A stretch of DNA of 64,000 nucleotides from an uncultured Eubacteriales bacterium (GTDB taxonomy: Bacteria; Bacillota; Clostridia; Oscillospirales; Oscillospiraceae), in contig UREY01000005.1 in the NCBI GenBank assembly GCA_900546915.1, positions 1-64,000 of the forward strand, written 5' to 3'. The notes under the pieces are model-generated. The model did no database searches and was not told where the DNA came from. It saw only the letters and a list, made by a program, of their open reading frames with translations. Numbering within the stretch: the first letter of the stretch is position 1; each line of letters begins with the position of its first letter. Shown here one piece after another: positions 42,359-51,074 of the stretch. The position numbers were made by a program, and so were the translations under genes.

Positions 42359-42997
42359 TTACAGGCTGGAGTAACCGTTGCCTGTCACCAGAGCGTCGAT
42401 TTTGTCTCCCCGGCGGCACATGGGGCAGTTGTAGGCGCTGTAGCTGGCATAATCCGGCAGGTCCGATACACGAAACAGGGCGTTGATGGGCGTGCCGTCC
42501 TCTGCAGCTTCTGCAGCGCTGTAAATGGCAGAGACACCGGCTATCTGACCGCCGTAATAACGGACGCAGTCCATACTGCGGCTGATGGTAATGCCTGTGG
42601 TAACAGAAGCCATGAGAATGAGAACGTGCTTGCCCGATATCATGGGCTGGAGGTTGTCCCGGAAAAAGAGCTGAGATTCGTTGCTGAGCTCCGGTGTGAT
42701 CACGTAGATGGTCTGATGCGCGTTGATGGACATAAACCCGGCTCTGGTCAGCTCATCGGCCAGACAGGTCCCCACAACCTGCATCCCGTCCAAGCAAACG
42801 ATGGTATCGACGATGGTGCTGGTCACATACTGCTTGACAAGCGCCTTTGCTACCGCTTGGGCCTCGCTTAGGCGGCTCTTTTGGAATGTCACATCAATGT
42901 AATAATTAATATGACTGTGGTTGGTCACGAAATGGCCTTTGGCTACGCGCAAAGCAACGTTGCTTTTACGCACAGGAAGCTTGACAAGATTCAACAT
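42359..42997 (-). CDS. Phosphoribosyltransferase-like protein
   Basis: 212 residues from the inner ATG (42995-42997; GGAGG seven bases upstream). The core HVLILMASVTTGITISRSMDCVRYYGG resembles the PRPP loop of orotate/type I PRTases, and VDTIVCLDGMQVVGTCLADEL resembles their hood/flexible loop part. A C-terminal YNCPMCRRGDKIDAL contains CxxC. It may be a regulatory PRTase rather than a classical orotate enzyme. It is transcribed from its own promoter and divergent from the Spo0A-like gene. Confidence 0.6.
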   Translation of the reverse strand: MLNLVKLPVRKSNVALRVAKGHFVTNHSHINYYIDVTFQKSRLSEAQAVAKALVKQYVTSTIVDTIVCLDGMQVVGTCLADELTRAGFMSINAHQTIYVITPELSNESQLFFRDNLQPMISGKHVLILMASVTTGITISRSMDCVRYYGGQIAGVSAIYSAAEAAEDGTPINALFRVSDLPDYASYSAYNCPMCRRGDKIDALVTGNGYSSL

Positions 42998-43047
42998 ACG
43001 AATTCCTCCCATTTCCAAAATATGGTCTCCAATTTCCACCTATTTTT

Positions 43048-43077
43048 ATTATATCGTATATCCTGGCAGTCGGGCAA
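43048..43077 (-). promoter_or_regulatory. Promoter of the PRTase-like gene
   Basis: Minus strand TTGCCC (43072-43077), 18-bp spacer, TATAAT (43048-43053). Confidence 0.6.
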
Positions 43078-43203
43078 GAAAAATATAAAAAATTTGCCCC
43101 GGCATATTGACAAAATTTCCGACCCGGCTTTATTTCATTCGCCGAAATAAACGATTTGTCCCTCGGAGTGCCCTGGGAAATTTCGTCTAACTTTATATAA
43201 AAC

Positions 43204-43210
43204 TGTCGAA
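43204..43210 (+). promoter_or_regulatory. Spo0A box (0A box)
   Basis: A perfect TGTCGAA lies 24 bp upstream of the -35 element of the Spo0A-C-like gene. TGTCGAA is the established Spo0A-P binding core. As one 7-mer it could arise by chance, but its position just upstream of a promoter favours function. Confidence 0.4.
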
Positions 43211-43234
43211 GAAGCTCGAATATGAAGTAGGGCG

Positions 43235-43262
43235 TTGAAATATGGCTCGTTCTCATTATAAT
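43235..43262 (+). promoter_or_regulatory. Promoter of the Spo0A-C-like gene
   Basis: TTGAAA (43235-43240), 16-bp spacer, TATAAT (43257-43262); about 28 nt before the start codon. Confidence 0.6.
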
Positions 43263-43290
43263 TATAAGAAAACGAAAGGGAGGGAATGCT

Positions 43291-43623
43291 TTGACAGACT
43301 TGGATGACATCCTTTACCAGTTCGGGATTTATCCAACGCTCCGCGGCTACCACATCACCTGGGTTGCCGTAGACGTCGGGCGGGAAGATCCCGAAAAGCT
43401 GCAGATGCTGACAAAGTGGCTGTATCCGGCAGTAGGCCGCCGGTGCGGCTGCAGCAGCGCCGCCGTGGAACGAAATCTGCGGGCTGCGGTAAACCGGGCC
43501 TGGGAAACCAATCCCAAATTGTTCTCTCAGATTGCCCGGCGGGAAATCACCTTTCCCCCAACGGCAGGGGACTTTATCTGGATGCTCTGCAGATACTTGT
43601 CGGAAGTAAAGCAAGAAGCATAA
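43291..43623 (+). CDS. Stand-alone Spo0A C-terminal DNA-binding domain
   Basis: 110 residues with no receiver domain. The start must be TTG (43291) because the nearby ATG (43286) runs into a stop; AAAGGGAGGG is at the right distance. YPTLRGYHITWVAVDVG, KLQMLTKWLYPAVGRRCGCSSAAVERNLRAAVNRAWE (recognition helix) and FPPTAGDFIWMLCRYL follow the layout of the Spo0A output domain. It could compete with Spo0A for 0A boxes. A matching 0A box is upstream. Confidence 0.78.
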   Translation: MTDLDDILYQFGIYPTLRGYHITWVAVDVGREDPEKLQMLTKWLYPAVGRRCGCSSAAVERNLRAAVNRAWETNPKLFSQIARREITFPPTAGDFIWMLCRYLSEVKQEA

Positions 43624-43639
43624 GGGGAACCATTTTGGG

Positions 43640-43668
43640 TTGAAAAGCAGGTCCTTCCGTGGTATGAT
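43640..43668 (+). promoter_or_regulatory. Promoter of the Nudix gene
   Basis: TTGAAA (43640-43645), 17-bp spacer, TATGAT (43663-43668). Confidence 0.6.
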
Positions 43669-43702
43669 CGTACCTAGAATTTGAAAGCGGGAGGGTTCAC
43701 AT

Positions 43703-44146
43703 ATGGGAAGAATCGCACCGAACGGCACGCCGGTGGTGGTACAAACCGGCGCCAGCGTCATCGTCGTCAATCCGGCGGGTGAGATCCTCATGCAGCAGCG
43801 CCGGGACGACGGCACCTGGAGCTACCCGGGAGGGCGGATTGAAATTGACGAAACGGTGGAGGATGCGGCCCGCCGGGAGGTTTGGGAGGAGTCCGGCCTG
43901 ACCGTGGGAAGCCTGGAGCTTCTGGGCGTTTTCTCCGGGCCGGAACTAAATCATGTATATCCCAACGGCAACGAGGTCTGCGGCATCGACATCGTATACG
44001 TCAGCCGGGATTTTTCCGGCACACTCCGCTGCACAGATGGAGAGGCGGTCCGCCTAGGCTTTTACCCCATTGACCAGCTGCCTCAGCCCATCTCCCCCAT
44101 GAACGCCAAACAAATTCAGGCCTATCGAAACAGCCAAAAACGATAA
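43703..44146 (+). CDS. NUDIX hydrolase
   Basis: 147 residues. The Nudix box GGRIEIDETVEDAARREVWEESGL (GX5EX7REUXEEXGU) is intact from about residue 47. Substrate is a nucleoside diphosphate linked to another group, such as ADP-ribose or 8-oxo-dGTP, but cannot be decided. GGGAGGG ribosome binding site. A terminator follows. Confidence 0.88.
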   Translation: MGRIAPNGTPVVVQTGASVIVVNPAGEILMQQRRDDGTWSYPGGRIEIDETVEDAARREVWEESGLTVGSLELLGVFSGPELNHVYPNGNEVCGIDIVYVSRDFSGTLRCTDGEAVRLGFYPIDQLPQPISPMNAKQIQAYRNSQKR

Positions 44147-44168
44147 GCGGACGATTTCGAGCAGACGA

Positions 44169-44190
44169 CCTGTCCCTGCCCAGGGACAGG
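44169..44190 (+). terminator. Terminator after the Nudix gene
   Basis: CCTGTCCCTG (44169-44178) pairs with CAGGGACAGG (44181-44190), then GTTTGTTTT. Confidence 0.8.
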
Positions 44191-44244
44191 CCGTTTGTTT
44201 TGCTATGCCGGGAAAAGAGCAGCGGAATCGTCCCGCATCAGTAC

Positions 44245-44292
44245 GCGAAAAAGCGCAGCCGCCAGGGAAACCTGGAGCTGCGCTTTTTCGCA
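44245..44292 (-). terminator. Terminator of the zinc-ribbon gene
   Basis: GCGAAAAAGCGCAGC (44245-44259) and GCTGCGCTTTTTCGC (44278-44292) form a long stem with an inner CCAGG/CCTGG hairpin. On the minus strand the T-run is built into the stem. It terminates the gene ending at 44343. Confidence 0.6.
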
Positions 44293-44342
44293 TCAGGACA
44301 ATCTGCCCACTCGTCTTTTTAGAAACGTACAAACATTTTCCG

Positions 44343-45314
44343 TTACGTTGCGTCTTCCGGATTTGCCGGTACGGCCAGATATTTTGCGGCCAGCTCCCGG
44401 ACCATTTGGGTGTACACAGCCTTGCAGGTTGCCGCGTCTCCCCGCTGCAGGGCGGCATAGCAGGGAGAGAGATACCGGTTCCAGATGGCCGGATAGACCG
44501 AGGCCGGGTCGTCCGCCAGCTCGATGGCCATTGTAATTCCGGGGGCCCAATCATAATACTGGGCAATGAGCTGCGGCCCGTCCGGCTGCGCCTGGAGATA
44601 ACCGTCGCGGAAGCTGCGGAAGGCTGTAAGCTCCGGACCGTCATCCGGCTTGCCCAACCGGCTGCACGCAGCGGTGGTGATAAAGCACAGCTTTCTCCGC
44701 TGAAAGCCCTGCAGAATGTCCGGATAGGTGGTGAGCCGGAAGGGCTTGGCGGGATACCGCTCCAGCCACTGCTCTTGCAAAATCCGGCAGAAATCCTCGC
44801 AGGCCGGGCTGTTCTCCAGGCGGATACAGGGAATCAAAAAGAGACAAATGGTAAATTTCATATCGTCCAAAAGAGCGTCCCGGCCGCTGCGGCCTTTTTT
44901 GTGCCTGACGAGCCAGGCCTCCAGCTGTGTGAGAAATCCATCGGACAAAGCAGTCAGCGCCGCTTCCGAGCCCTGCTGGGGCATGGCCTGCGCGGCGGCA
45001 GGAATCCTTTGGCACACAGGCCGGCAGGCCGTCCGGTATTCCTGAAAATAAGGTTCAAATTCACCCTTGGTCAAATGGCGAAGCGCGCGGGGATAGGCCG
45101 TAACACACTCCGGCAAATGGGCCGCAGCAAAATCATACGCTTCCTGAGCCTCCGCCGCCGGGACCCGCTCCGTCTGCGACGGCTCCGGAAGCAGCTCGGC
45201 CAGGTCCAACCGGGCTCCGCAATACAGGCAGGAAAAATGCCGCAGTTCTGCCGGAATTTGCAGCCGACCGCCGCACTGGGGGCAGATTCCGGGAATGAGT
45301 CTGGAGTCTTCCAC
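44343..45314 (-). CDS. Zinc-ribbon / CFI-box-CTERM domain protein
   Basis: 323 residues; a GTG start (45312-45314) with AAGGAGG eight bases upstream is better than the longer ORF's Met. N-terminal zinc ribbon CPQCGG...CLYCG, a long helical middle, then LCFITTAACSRLGKPDDGPELTAFRSFRDGYL, which matches the CFI-box-CTERM motif (C-x-I/F-x-T-A-x-C...LGKPDDC). Members carry this box at or near the C-terminus and their role is unknown. Confidence 0.65.
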   Translation of the reverse strand: MEDSRLIPGICPQCGGRLQIPAELRHFSCLYCGARLDLAELLPEPSQTERVPAAEAQEAYDFAAAHLPECVTAYPRALRHLTKGEFEPYFQEYRTACRPVCQRIPAAAQAMPQQGSEAALTALSDGFLTQLEAWLVRHKKGRSGRDALLDDMKFTICLFLIPCIRLENSPACEDFCRILQEQWLERYPAKPFRLTTYPDILQGFQRRKLCFITTAACSRLGKPDDGPELTAFRSFRDGYLQAQPDGPQLIAQYYDWAPGITMAIELADDPASVYPAIWNRYLSPCYAALQRGDAATCKAVYTQMVRELAAKYLAVPANPEDAT

Positions 45315-45453
45315 ATCAACAACCTCCTTGCCGGGTTGGATCGTGCGCTCCGCCGCAGGAGCGGCGCCTCGACAGATCCACAGGTAGCGACAAATGGTAA
45401 TTTTTTCTATTTTTTCATACTTTCTCTCCGGTGTCAACCGCTTTCCAAATTTT

Positions 45454-45476
45454 TCCGGCAAAATGCCGGATACAAT
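45454..45476 (+). promoter_or_regulatory. Candidate eut operon control region
   Basis: TCCGGC-AAAAT-GCCGGA (45454-45470) is a perfect 6-bp dyad directly followed by TACAAT (45471-45476), a possible -10 element. No good -35 is present, so a transcription activator may be required. Confidence 0.3.
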
Positions 45477-45552
45477 TCGGGAAGCGTCCACATGTTTTGC
45501 CCTGTCCGGGAAATACTACCTCTGACAAACCTGGTAGAAAGCGGTGGTATCC

Positions 45553-46632
45553 TTGCAGACATTTGCCTGTGGAACCAAAATCATTGCCGGGCCCGGAGCC
45601 CGGTGGAGTTTGAAAGATTGGGGAGCCAAACGGGTCTTCCTGGTCACGGATCAGTTTTTTTCCGAGAGAGGGACCGCCCGGGAAATTGCCCAGGCAGCGG
45701 CGGAAACCTGGGAAATTTTTGACCAGGTCATGCCGGACCCCACAGCCGAGCTGGTGGCCCGGGGCACAGCCCGGCTGAAGGCGTTCGCACCGGATTTGGT
45801 GGTGGCATTGGGCGGCGGAAGTCCCATGGATTGCGCCAAGGCTATGGTCTATTTTTCCGGAGAAACGGTTCCTTTGGCTGCCATTCCCACCACCTCCGGC
45901 TCCGGCTCCGAGGTGACGGATTTTGCCATTTTGACCCACGACGGCGTCAAGCATCCTCTGGTTCATGAACGTCTCCGTCCGCAAACGGCGATCCTGGACT
46001 GCGAGCTCCTGGAGGAGCTCCCCCGGAGCCTCATTGCCGACGCAGGCTTTGACGTACTATCCCACGCTTTAGAGGCAGCCGTGGGGCGAAATGCCGGTCC
46101 GATTACAGACGCCTTGGCCCGGGACGCATTTCGAACGGCTTTTTCCCTGCTGCCTGCTTCCTACAGTGGAGATCCCGGGGTCCGACTTCCCATTCATGTA
46201 GCGGCAACCATGGCCGCCATGGCCTTTTCCCAGGCTGGGCTGGGTATTTGTCACGCCTTATCGCACAGTCTGGGCGGTCAATTTCATGTCCCCCACGGGC
46301 GGCTCAACGCCGTCCTGCTTCCTGCCGTGGTGGCCTGCAACGCCCAGACGGCTGGGGAGCGTTATACGGCTCTGGCCCGGCAGGCGGGACTGGGCGGCTC
46401 GGCGGAGACGGTGGCCCTGCGAAATCTGAAAAACGGGCTGATTCGCCTGCGCCGGGAGCTTCGGCTGCCGGCCACCCTGGCAGAAGCCGGCATAGCGCCT
46501 CGCGACCTTCGGAGAAACTTGGGAATCATTGTGGAGGCGGCTCTGGCCGATCCCTGCTGCCGGACCAACCCGGTGGAGCCCACCCGGGGGATGCTGGAGG
46601 AGCTACTGACGGAGGTGGCAGGCCGTGGGTGA
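45553..46632 (+). CDS. eutG: Iron-containing alcohol dehydrogenase of the eut operon (EutG-like)
   Basis: 359 residues from TTG (45553), with GTG at 45544 as the alternative start. Iron-ADH family: VVALGGGSPMDCAKAMVYF (NAD binding), PTTSGSGSEVTDFAIL, DAGFDVLSHALEAAV and HALSHSLGGQFHVPHGRLNAVLLP with the Fe-ligating His residues. It reduces acetaldehyde to ethanol and regenerates NAD+ for EutE. It heads the operon and overlaps eutA by 8 bp. Confidence 0.9.
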   Translation: MQTFACGTKIIAGPGARWSLKDWGAKRVFLVTDQFFSERGTAREIAQAAAETWEIFDQVMPDPTAELVARGTARLKAFAPDLVVALGGGSPMDCAKAMVYFSGETVPLAAIPTTSGSGSEVTDFAILTHDGVKHPLVHERLRPQTAILDCELLEELPRSLIADAGFDVLSHALEAAVGRNAGPITDALARDAFRTAFSLLPASYSGDPGVRLPIHVAATMAAMAFSQAGLGICHALSHSLGGQFHVPHGRLNAVLLPAVVACNAQTAGERYTALARQAGLGGSAETVALRNLKNGLIRLRRELRLPATLAEAGIAPRDLRRNLGIIVEAALADPCCRTNPVEPTRGMLEELLTEVAGRG

Positions 46633-48001
46633 GAAGCTGCACTCTGTGGGCATTGACGTGGGAACCTCCACCACCCAGCTGATCGTATCCCGTCTGACGG
46701 TGGAAAACCGGGCCAATGCCTATGCCGTACCGGATTTTACCATTGCAGACCGGGAGATCCTGTACCGGAGCCCCATTCACTTTACGCCCTTGCGGTCGGC
46801 CACGGAGCTGGACGCAGAGGGCATCCGGCAAATCGTGGCGGAGGAGTACCGTCAGGCGGGCATCCGGCCCGAGGCGGTATCCACGGGAGCCATCATCATC
46901 ACAGGAGAGACGGCCCGGAAGGAAAACGCCCGGGCTGTCCTGGATAGCCTGAAGGAATTTGCCGGAGAATTCGTGGTGGCCACTGCGGGGCCGGATCTGG
47001 AGAGCGTTCTGGCGGCCAAGGGGGCCGGAGCCGAGCGGTTCTCCGCCCAAACCGGCAGGACGGTTCTGCATATGGACATTGGCGGCGGCACCAGCAATCT
47101 GGCCCTGGCGGAAGGGGGCCGCATCACCCAGACCGGATGTCTGAACGTGGGCGGCCGTCTGATTAAAATAGACCGGGGCGCGGTGCAATACGTCTCCCCG
47201 GTGCTGCAGGGGCTGTGCAGTCTCACCCCGGGTCAGCCGGTGACCGAGGCGGACCTGGCCCCTGTGATAGAGCTTCTGGTGCAAACGCTGGAAACGGCCG
47301 CAGGGCTGCGGACAGGAGAGATTCCCCCAGGCCTTCTGACCAACCGCCGGATTTCTCTGCCCCCCGGTCCGGTTACCCTGTCATTTTCCGGCGGTGTGGC
47401 GGATCTCATCCGGCAGAGTCCCCCGGACCCCTTTGCGTACGGAGACATCGGCGTGCTGTTGGGCAGCGCCATCCGGCGCAGCGCTCTATGCCGGGGAGAT
47501 TACGTCTTGGGGGAGGAAACCATCCGGGCGACGGTAATCGGCGCCGGTTGCCACAGCACCCAGCTGTCCGGCAGCACGGTGTTCGCCCGGGACGTGACGT
47601 TCCCCCTGCAAAACCTGCCGGTCATTGCCTTGACCGACCAGGAGCAGGCCCTGCCCGGCTGCCGCCTGGCTCAGCGGGTGGCGCAAATCCGGGACCGGTG
47701 GGAGGCGGACTCTCCGGCTGTTTTATTTCTGCCCGGAATGCGGAGTCCCGGCTACGATACGCTGTCCGATCTGGCCGGACGTCTGGCCGAGGCCCTGCCG
47801 CAGTTGGGAAGTCCCTCGGTCGTCGTCACAGGCGCGGATATGGCAAAGGCCCTGGGGCAGGCATTGGCCACCCGCCTGACCGGTCCCCTGCTGTGCCTGG
47901 ACGGCTTGGAGCTTCCGGACGGCAGTTTTCTGGACGTGGCCGCGCCCGTCGCAGCGGGAACCGCCTATCCGGTGGTAAAAAAGACCCTGGTCTTAGCTTG
48001 A
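46625..48001 (+). CDS. eutA: Ethanolamine ammonia-lyase reactivating factor EutA
   Basis: 458 residues, GTG start. It has an actin/Hsp70-like ATPase fold: GIDVGTSTTQLIVS, STGAIIITGETARKENA, HMDIGGGTSNLALAEGG, SGGVADLI and VIGAGCHSTQLSGST. EutA exchanges damaged cobalamin for fresh adenosylcobalamin in EutBC, using ATP. Neighbours are the ammonia-lyase genes eutB and eutC. It overlaps the ADH gene and is 37 bp ahead of eutB. Confidence 0.93.
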   Translation: MGEKLHSVGIDVGTSTTQLIVSRLTVENRANAYAVPDFTIADREILYRSPIHFTPLRSATELDAEGIRQIVAEEYRQAGIRPEAVSTGAIIITGETARKENARAVLDSLKEFAGEFVVATAGPDLESVLAAKGAGAERFSAQTGRTVLHMDIGGGTSNLALAEGGRITQTGCLNVGGRLIKIDRGAVQYVSPVLQGLCSLTPGQPVTEADLAPVIELLVQTLETAAGLRTGEIPPGLLTNRRISLPPGPVTLSFSGGVADLIRQSPPDPFAYGDIGVLLGSAIRRSALCRGDYVLGEETIRATVIGAGCHSTQLSGSTVFARDVTFPLQNLPVIALTDQEQALPGCRLAQRVAQIRDRWEADSPAVLFLPGMRSPGYDTLSDLAGRLAEALPQLGSPSVVVTGADMAKALGQALATRLTGPLLCLDGLELPDGSFLDVAAPVAAGTAYPVVKKTLVLA

Positions 48002-48038
48002 GCGGCATGTTCCGAGTCAAATCAAAGGGAGTGAACAC

Positions 48039-49400
48039 ATGATTTTAAAAACAAGGCTGTTGGGAAAAACATATGAATTCCGGGACCTCAAAGATGTTTT
48101 AGCCAAGGCCAATGAGGAAAAGACCGGCGACCGGCTGGCCGGTCTGGCGGCGGAAACCGCCCAGGAACGCGTGGCAGCCAAGGTGGTGACTGCCAGCCTG
48201 CTGCTGTCCGATCTGCGGGAGCATCCGGCAGTGGCCTATGAAGACGACGAGGTGACCCGAATCATCCAGGATGACGTGAACGAGCCGCAATACAACAAAA
48301 TCCGAAACTGGACGGTTTCGGACCTGCGGGAGTGGATTCTGGACGAAAAAACCACCGGAGCGGATATTCGCCGCCTGAGCCGGGGCCTCACCTCGGAGAT
48401 GGTGGCGGCAGTCGCTAAGCTGATGAGCAACCTGGATCTCATCTATGCGGCGCAAAAGATCCGCGTCACCGCTCACTGCAACACCACCATCGGGTTGCCG
48501 GGCACCCTGTCCTGCCGCTTGCAGCCCAATCACACCACCGACGACCCGGACGGCATTTTGGCCTCCACGCTGGAGGGCCTGACCTTCGGCGCCGGGGACG
48601 CCGTCATCGGCTTAAATCCGGTGACGGATTCGGCGCAGCGGGTAAAAGAGGTTCTCGAGCGGTTCCGGGAGGTCAAGGAGCGCTGGAACATCCCCACCCA
48701 GACCTGCGTTCTGGCCCATGTCACCACCCAAATGGCCGCTGTGGAAGCGGGCGCACCGGCCGACCTGATCTTCCAGTCCATTGCCGGAAGCCAAAAGGGC
48801 AACGAAGCCTTCGGCTTTTCCGCCAAAACGCTGGAGCAGGCCCGGGCCATGGCCCTGTCTCGGGGCACGGCGGAGGGACCCAACGTCATGTACTTCGAGA
48901 CCGGCCAGGGCTCGGAGCTGTCCTCCGAAGCGCACTTCGGAACAGACCAGGTGACCATGGAGGCCCGGTGCTACGGCTTTGCCAAGCGGTTCGCCCCCTT
49001 CCTGGTCAATACGGTGGTGGGCTTCATCGGGCCGGAGTACCTGTACGACGCCCGACAGGTAACCCGAGCCGGCCTGGAGGATCACTTTATGGGGAAACTC
49101 ACCGGCATTCCCATGGGCTGCGACGCCTGTTACACCAACCACATGAAGGCGGACCAGAATGACATCGAAAACCTGGCCACCCTGCTCACCGCCGCCGGAT
49201 GCAATTACTTCATGGGCATTCCCCATGGCGACGATGTGATGCTCAATTATCAGACCACCGGCTTCCGGGAGACAGCCGCCCTGCGGGAGATTTTCGGCCT
49301 GACCGCCATTCCGCCCTTCCAGGACTGGCTGGAGAAGATGGGCTTCGTGGAAAACGGCCGCCTGACCGCCAAGGCCGGCGACGGCTCCGTTCTGATGTAA
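48039..49400 (+). CDS. eutB: Ethanolamine ammonia-lyase large subunit
   Basis: 453 residues. TIM barrel: MILKTRLLGKTYEFRDLKDVLAKANEEK, then ITAHCNTTIGLPGTLSCRLQPNHTTDDPDG and GLTFGAGDAVIGLNPVTDS, MGIPHGDDVMLNYQTT at the C-terminus. It splits ethanolamine to acetaldehyde and ammonia with adenosylcobalamin held at the interface with EutC. A ribosome binding site (AAAGGGAGTG) precedes. Confidence 0.96.
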   Translation: MILKTRLLGKTYEFRDLKDVLAKANEEKTGDRLAGLAAETAQERVAAKVVTASLLLSDLREHPAVAYEDDEVTRIIQDDVNEPQYNKIRNWTVSDLREWILDEKTTGADIRRLSRGLTSEMVAAVAKLMSNLDLIYAAQKIRVTAHCNTTIGLPGTLSCRLQPNHTTDDPDGILASTLEGLTFGAGDAVIGLNPVTDSAQRVKEVLERFREVKERWNIPTQTCVLAHVTTQMAAVEAGAPADLIFQSIAGSQKGNEAFGFSAKTLEQARAMALSRGTAEGPNVMYFETGQGSELSSEAHFGTDQVTMEARCYGFAKRFAPFLVNTVVGFIGPEYLYDARQVTRAGLEDHFMGKLTGIPMGCDACYTNHMKADQNDIENLATLLTAAGCNYFMGIPHGDDVMLNYQTTGFRETAALREIFGLTAIPPFQDWLEKMGFVENGRLTAKAGDGSVLM

Positions 49401-49410
49401 GGAGGCAGCT

Positions 49411-50325
49411 ATGAATCAAGAAGAACTGAAAACCCTGGTGGCGCAGATGCTGCGGGAGCTGGCCCCTCAGCCGGAGCCCCAGGTGAAGGGCAGCGAGTAC
49501 CGGCCCACCGTGCCGGAGCCGCAGCCGGTCGGGCAGGCGGAGACCCGGGACCAGCTGCTGCCCGACATTTCGGAAATCGACCTGCGGGAGCAGTATCTGG
49601 TGGAGCACCCCGCCGACGGCCCCGCCTTCCGCCGACTGAAGGCCAAGACCCCGGCCCGGCTGGGCGTAGGCCGGGCCGGCCCCCGGTATAAGACCGTCAC
49701 CCAGCTTCGCTTCCGGGCCGACCACGCCGCCGCACAGGACAGCGTATTTTCTGAAATCGGCCCGGAATTTGCCCGGGACAACGGATTGATTCCCGTCAAA
49801 ACCTGCTGTGAAAGCCGGGAGCAATATCTGACCCGGCCGGACCTGGGGCGGCGGTTCGACCAGGAAAACAGCGAGATCATCCGCAGAAGCTTGCCCCAGC
49901 GGGCGCGCATCCAGCTGGTGATCGGCGACGGCCTGTCCTCCGCAGCCATTTTGGCCAACGCCATGGACTGCGCCCGGGCCATTGCACAGGGCTTAAAAAC
50001 CTACGGCGTGGACCTGGGACCCATCTTGTATGTGGAGAACGCCCGGGTAGGGTCCGGAGACTTCATCGGAGATCTCACCGGCTGCCAGGTGATGTGTATT
50101 CTGGTGGGAGAGCGTCCCGGCCTCGTGACGGCGGAATCCATGTCGGCCTATATCACCTACAATCCGCATACCGGCATTCCCGAGTCCAAGCGCACGGTTG
50201 TGTCCAACATCCACCGGCAAGGCACCCCTGCCGTAGAAGCCGGAGCCCACATTGCCCAGCTTTTGATGAAAATTCTGGAGGCGAAGGCCTCCGGTGTAGA
50301 TCTGTTGCGAGGTGAGGTGTCGTGA
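49411..50325 (+). CDS. eutC: Ethanolamine ammonia-lyase small subunit
   Basis: 304 residues. B12-binding domain: RAGPRYKTVTQLRFRADHAAAQDSV, IQLVIGDGLSSAAILANA, VGSGDFIGDLTGCQVMCILVGERPGL. The N-terminal NQEELKTLVAQMLRELAP is an amphipathic helix with a linker, like encapsulation peptides that target enzymes to microcompartments. It overlaps eutL (GTGTCGTGA). Confidence 0.94.
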   Translation: MNQEELKTLVAQMLRELAPQPEPQVKGSEYRPTVPEPQPVGQAETRDQLLPDISEIDLREQYLVEHPADGPAFRRLKAKTPARLGVGRAGPRYKTVTQLRFRADHAAAQDSVFSEIGPEFARDNGLIPVKTCCESREQYLTRPDLGRRFDQENSEIIRRSLPQRARIQLVIGDGLSSAAILANAMDCARAIAQGLKTYGVDLGPILYVENARVGSGDFIGDLTGCQVMCILVGERPGLVTAESMSAYITYNPHTGIPESKRTVVSNIHRQGTPAVEAGAHIAQLLMKILEAKASGVDLLRGEVS

Positions 50326-50969
50326 GACCGGCGATTCCCGTAGAGATTCTGTCGGTGCAATATCTGCCCAACGCGGATCCCGCTCTGTGCCGGGCGCTGG
50401 GCGTCCAGGGCGGCTGGCGGTGCTTGGGGCTGCTCTCCACCGACAGCGACGACGCCACCTATATTGCCCTGGATGAGGCCACCAAGGCCTCCACGGTCCA
50501 AGTGTCCTATGCCAGGAGCCTGTACGCCGGAGCGGCCAACGCCGCCACGCCCTTGGCCGGAGAGGTCATCGGCATTCTGTCCGGCCCCACCCCCTCCGAG
50601 GTGCGCAGCGGGATGGAGGCCGCCCTGGGCGTCCTGACCGGCGGCGAGGTGGGCTTCCGGGGGACGGAAGCCCGGCAGGAGCTGGTTTATTTGGCCCATA
50701 CGGTGAGCCGCACCGGCTCGTATCTGTCCCAGGAGGCGGGGATCCGGGAGGGAGAGCCTCTGGCCTATCTCATCGCCCCGCCTGTTGAGGCCATGACCGC
50801 CATGGACGCGGCGCTGAAGGCGGCAGACGTGCGTCTGGCCAAATTATACGCGCCGCCCTCGGAAACCAACTTCGGCGGCGGCCTGCTCACCGGCACCCAA
50901 AGCGCCTGCCGCGCCGCCTGTGAGGCCTTTGCCGCCGCAGTGGAGGAAATTGCCGCCCATCCCAAATAA
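50322..50969 (+). CDS. eutL: BMC shell protein EutL (trimeric)
   Basis: 215 residues, GTG start overlapping eutC by 4 bp. Tandem BMC domain trimer: CLGLLSTDSDDATYIALDEATKASTVQVSYARSLYAG, VIGILSGPTPSEVRSGMEAALG, and FGGGLLTGTQSACRAACEAFAAAVEEIAAHP. EutL facets contain gated pores for ethanolamine or cofactors. Downstream there are about 105 bp without a gene, then eutE. Confidence 0.94.
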   Translation: MRPAIPVEILSVQYLPNADPALCRALGVQGGWRCLGLLSTDSDDATYIALDEATKASTVQVSYARSLYAGAANAATPLAGEVIGILSGPTPSEVRSGMEAALGVLTGGEVGFRGTEARQELVYLAHTVSRTGSYLSQEAGIREGEPLAYLIAPPVEAMTAMDAALKAADVRLAKLYAPPSETNFGGGLLTGTQSACRAACEAFAAAVEEIAAHPK

Positions 50970-51074
50970 AAACTCGGGGGTTGGGTATGCTAACATCAAA
51001 TTTTCCCCATGCGTCCGCACGCTGCATAGGCCATGACAGGGCGCAGACAGAATCATCACCAAGGAGGAATCACC

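Noticed and set aside
43703..44146. MutT as a firm assignment
   Set aside because: The Nudix box is clear but the substrate-specific residues are not, so only the family is given.
50970..51074. EutV-type antiterminator between eutL and eutE
   Set aside because: The 105-bp gap shows no paired hairpins with a following T-run.
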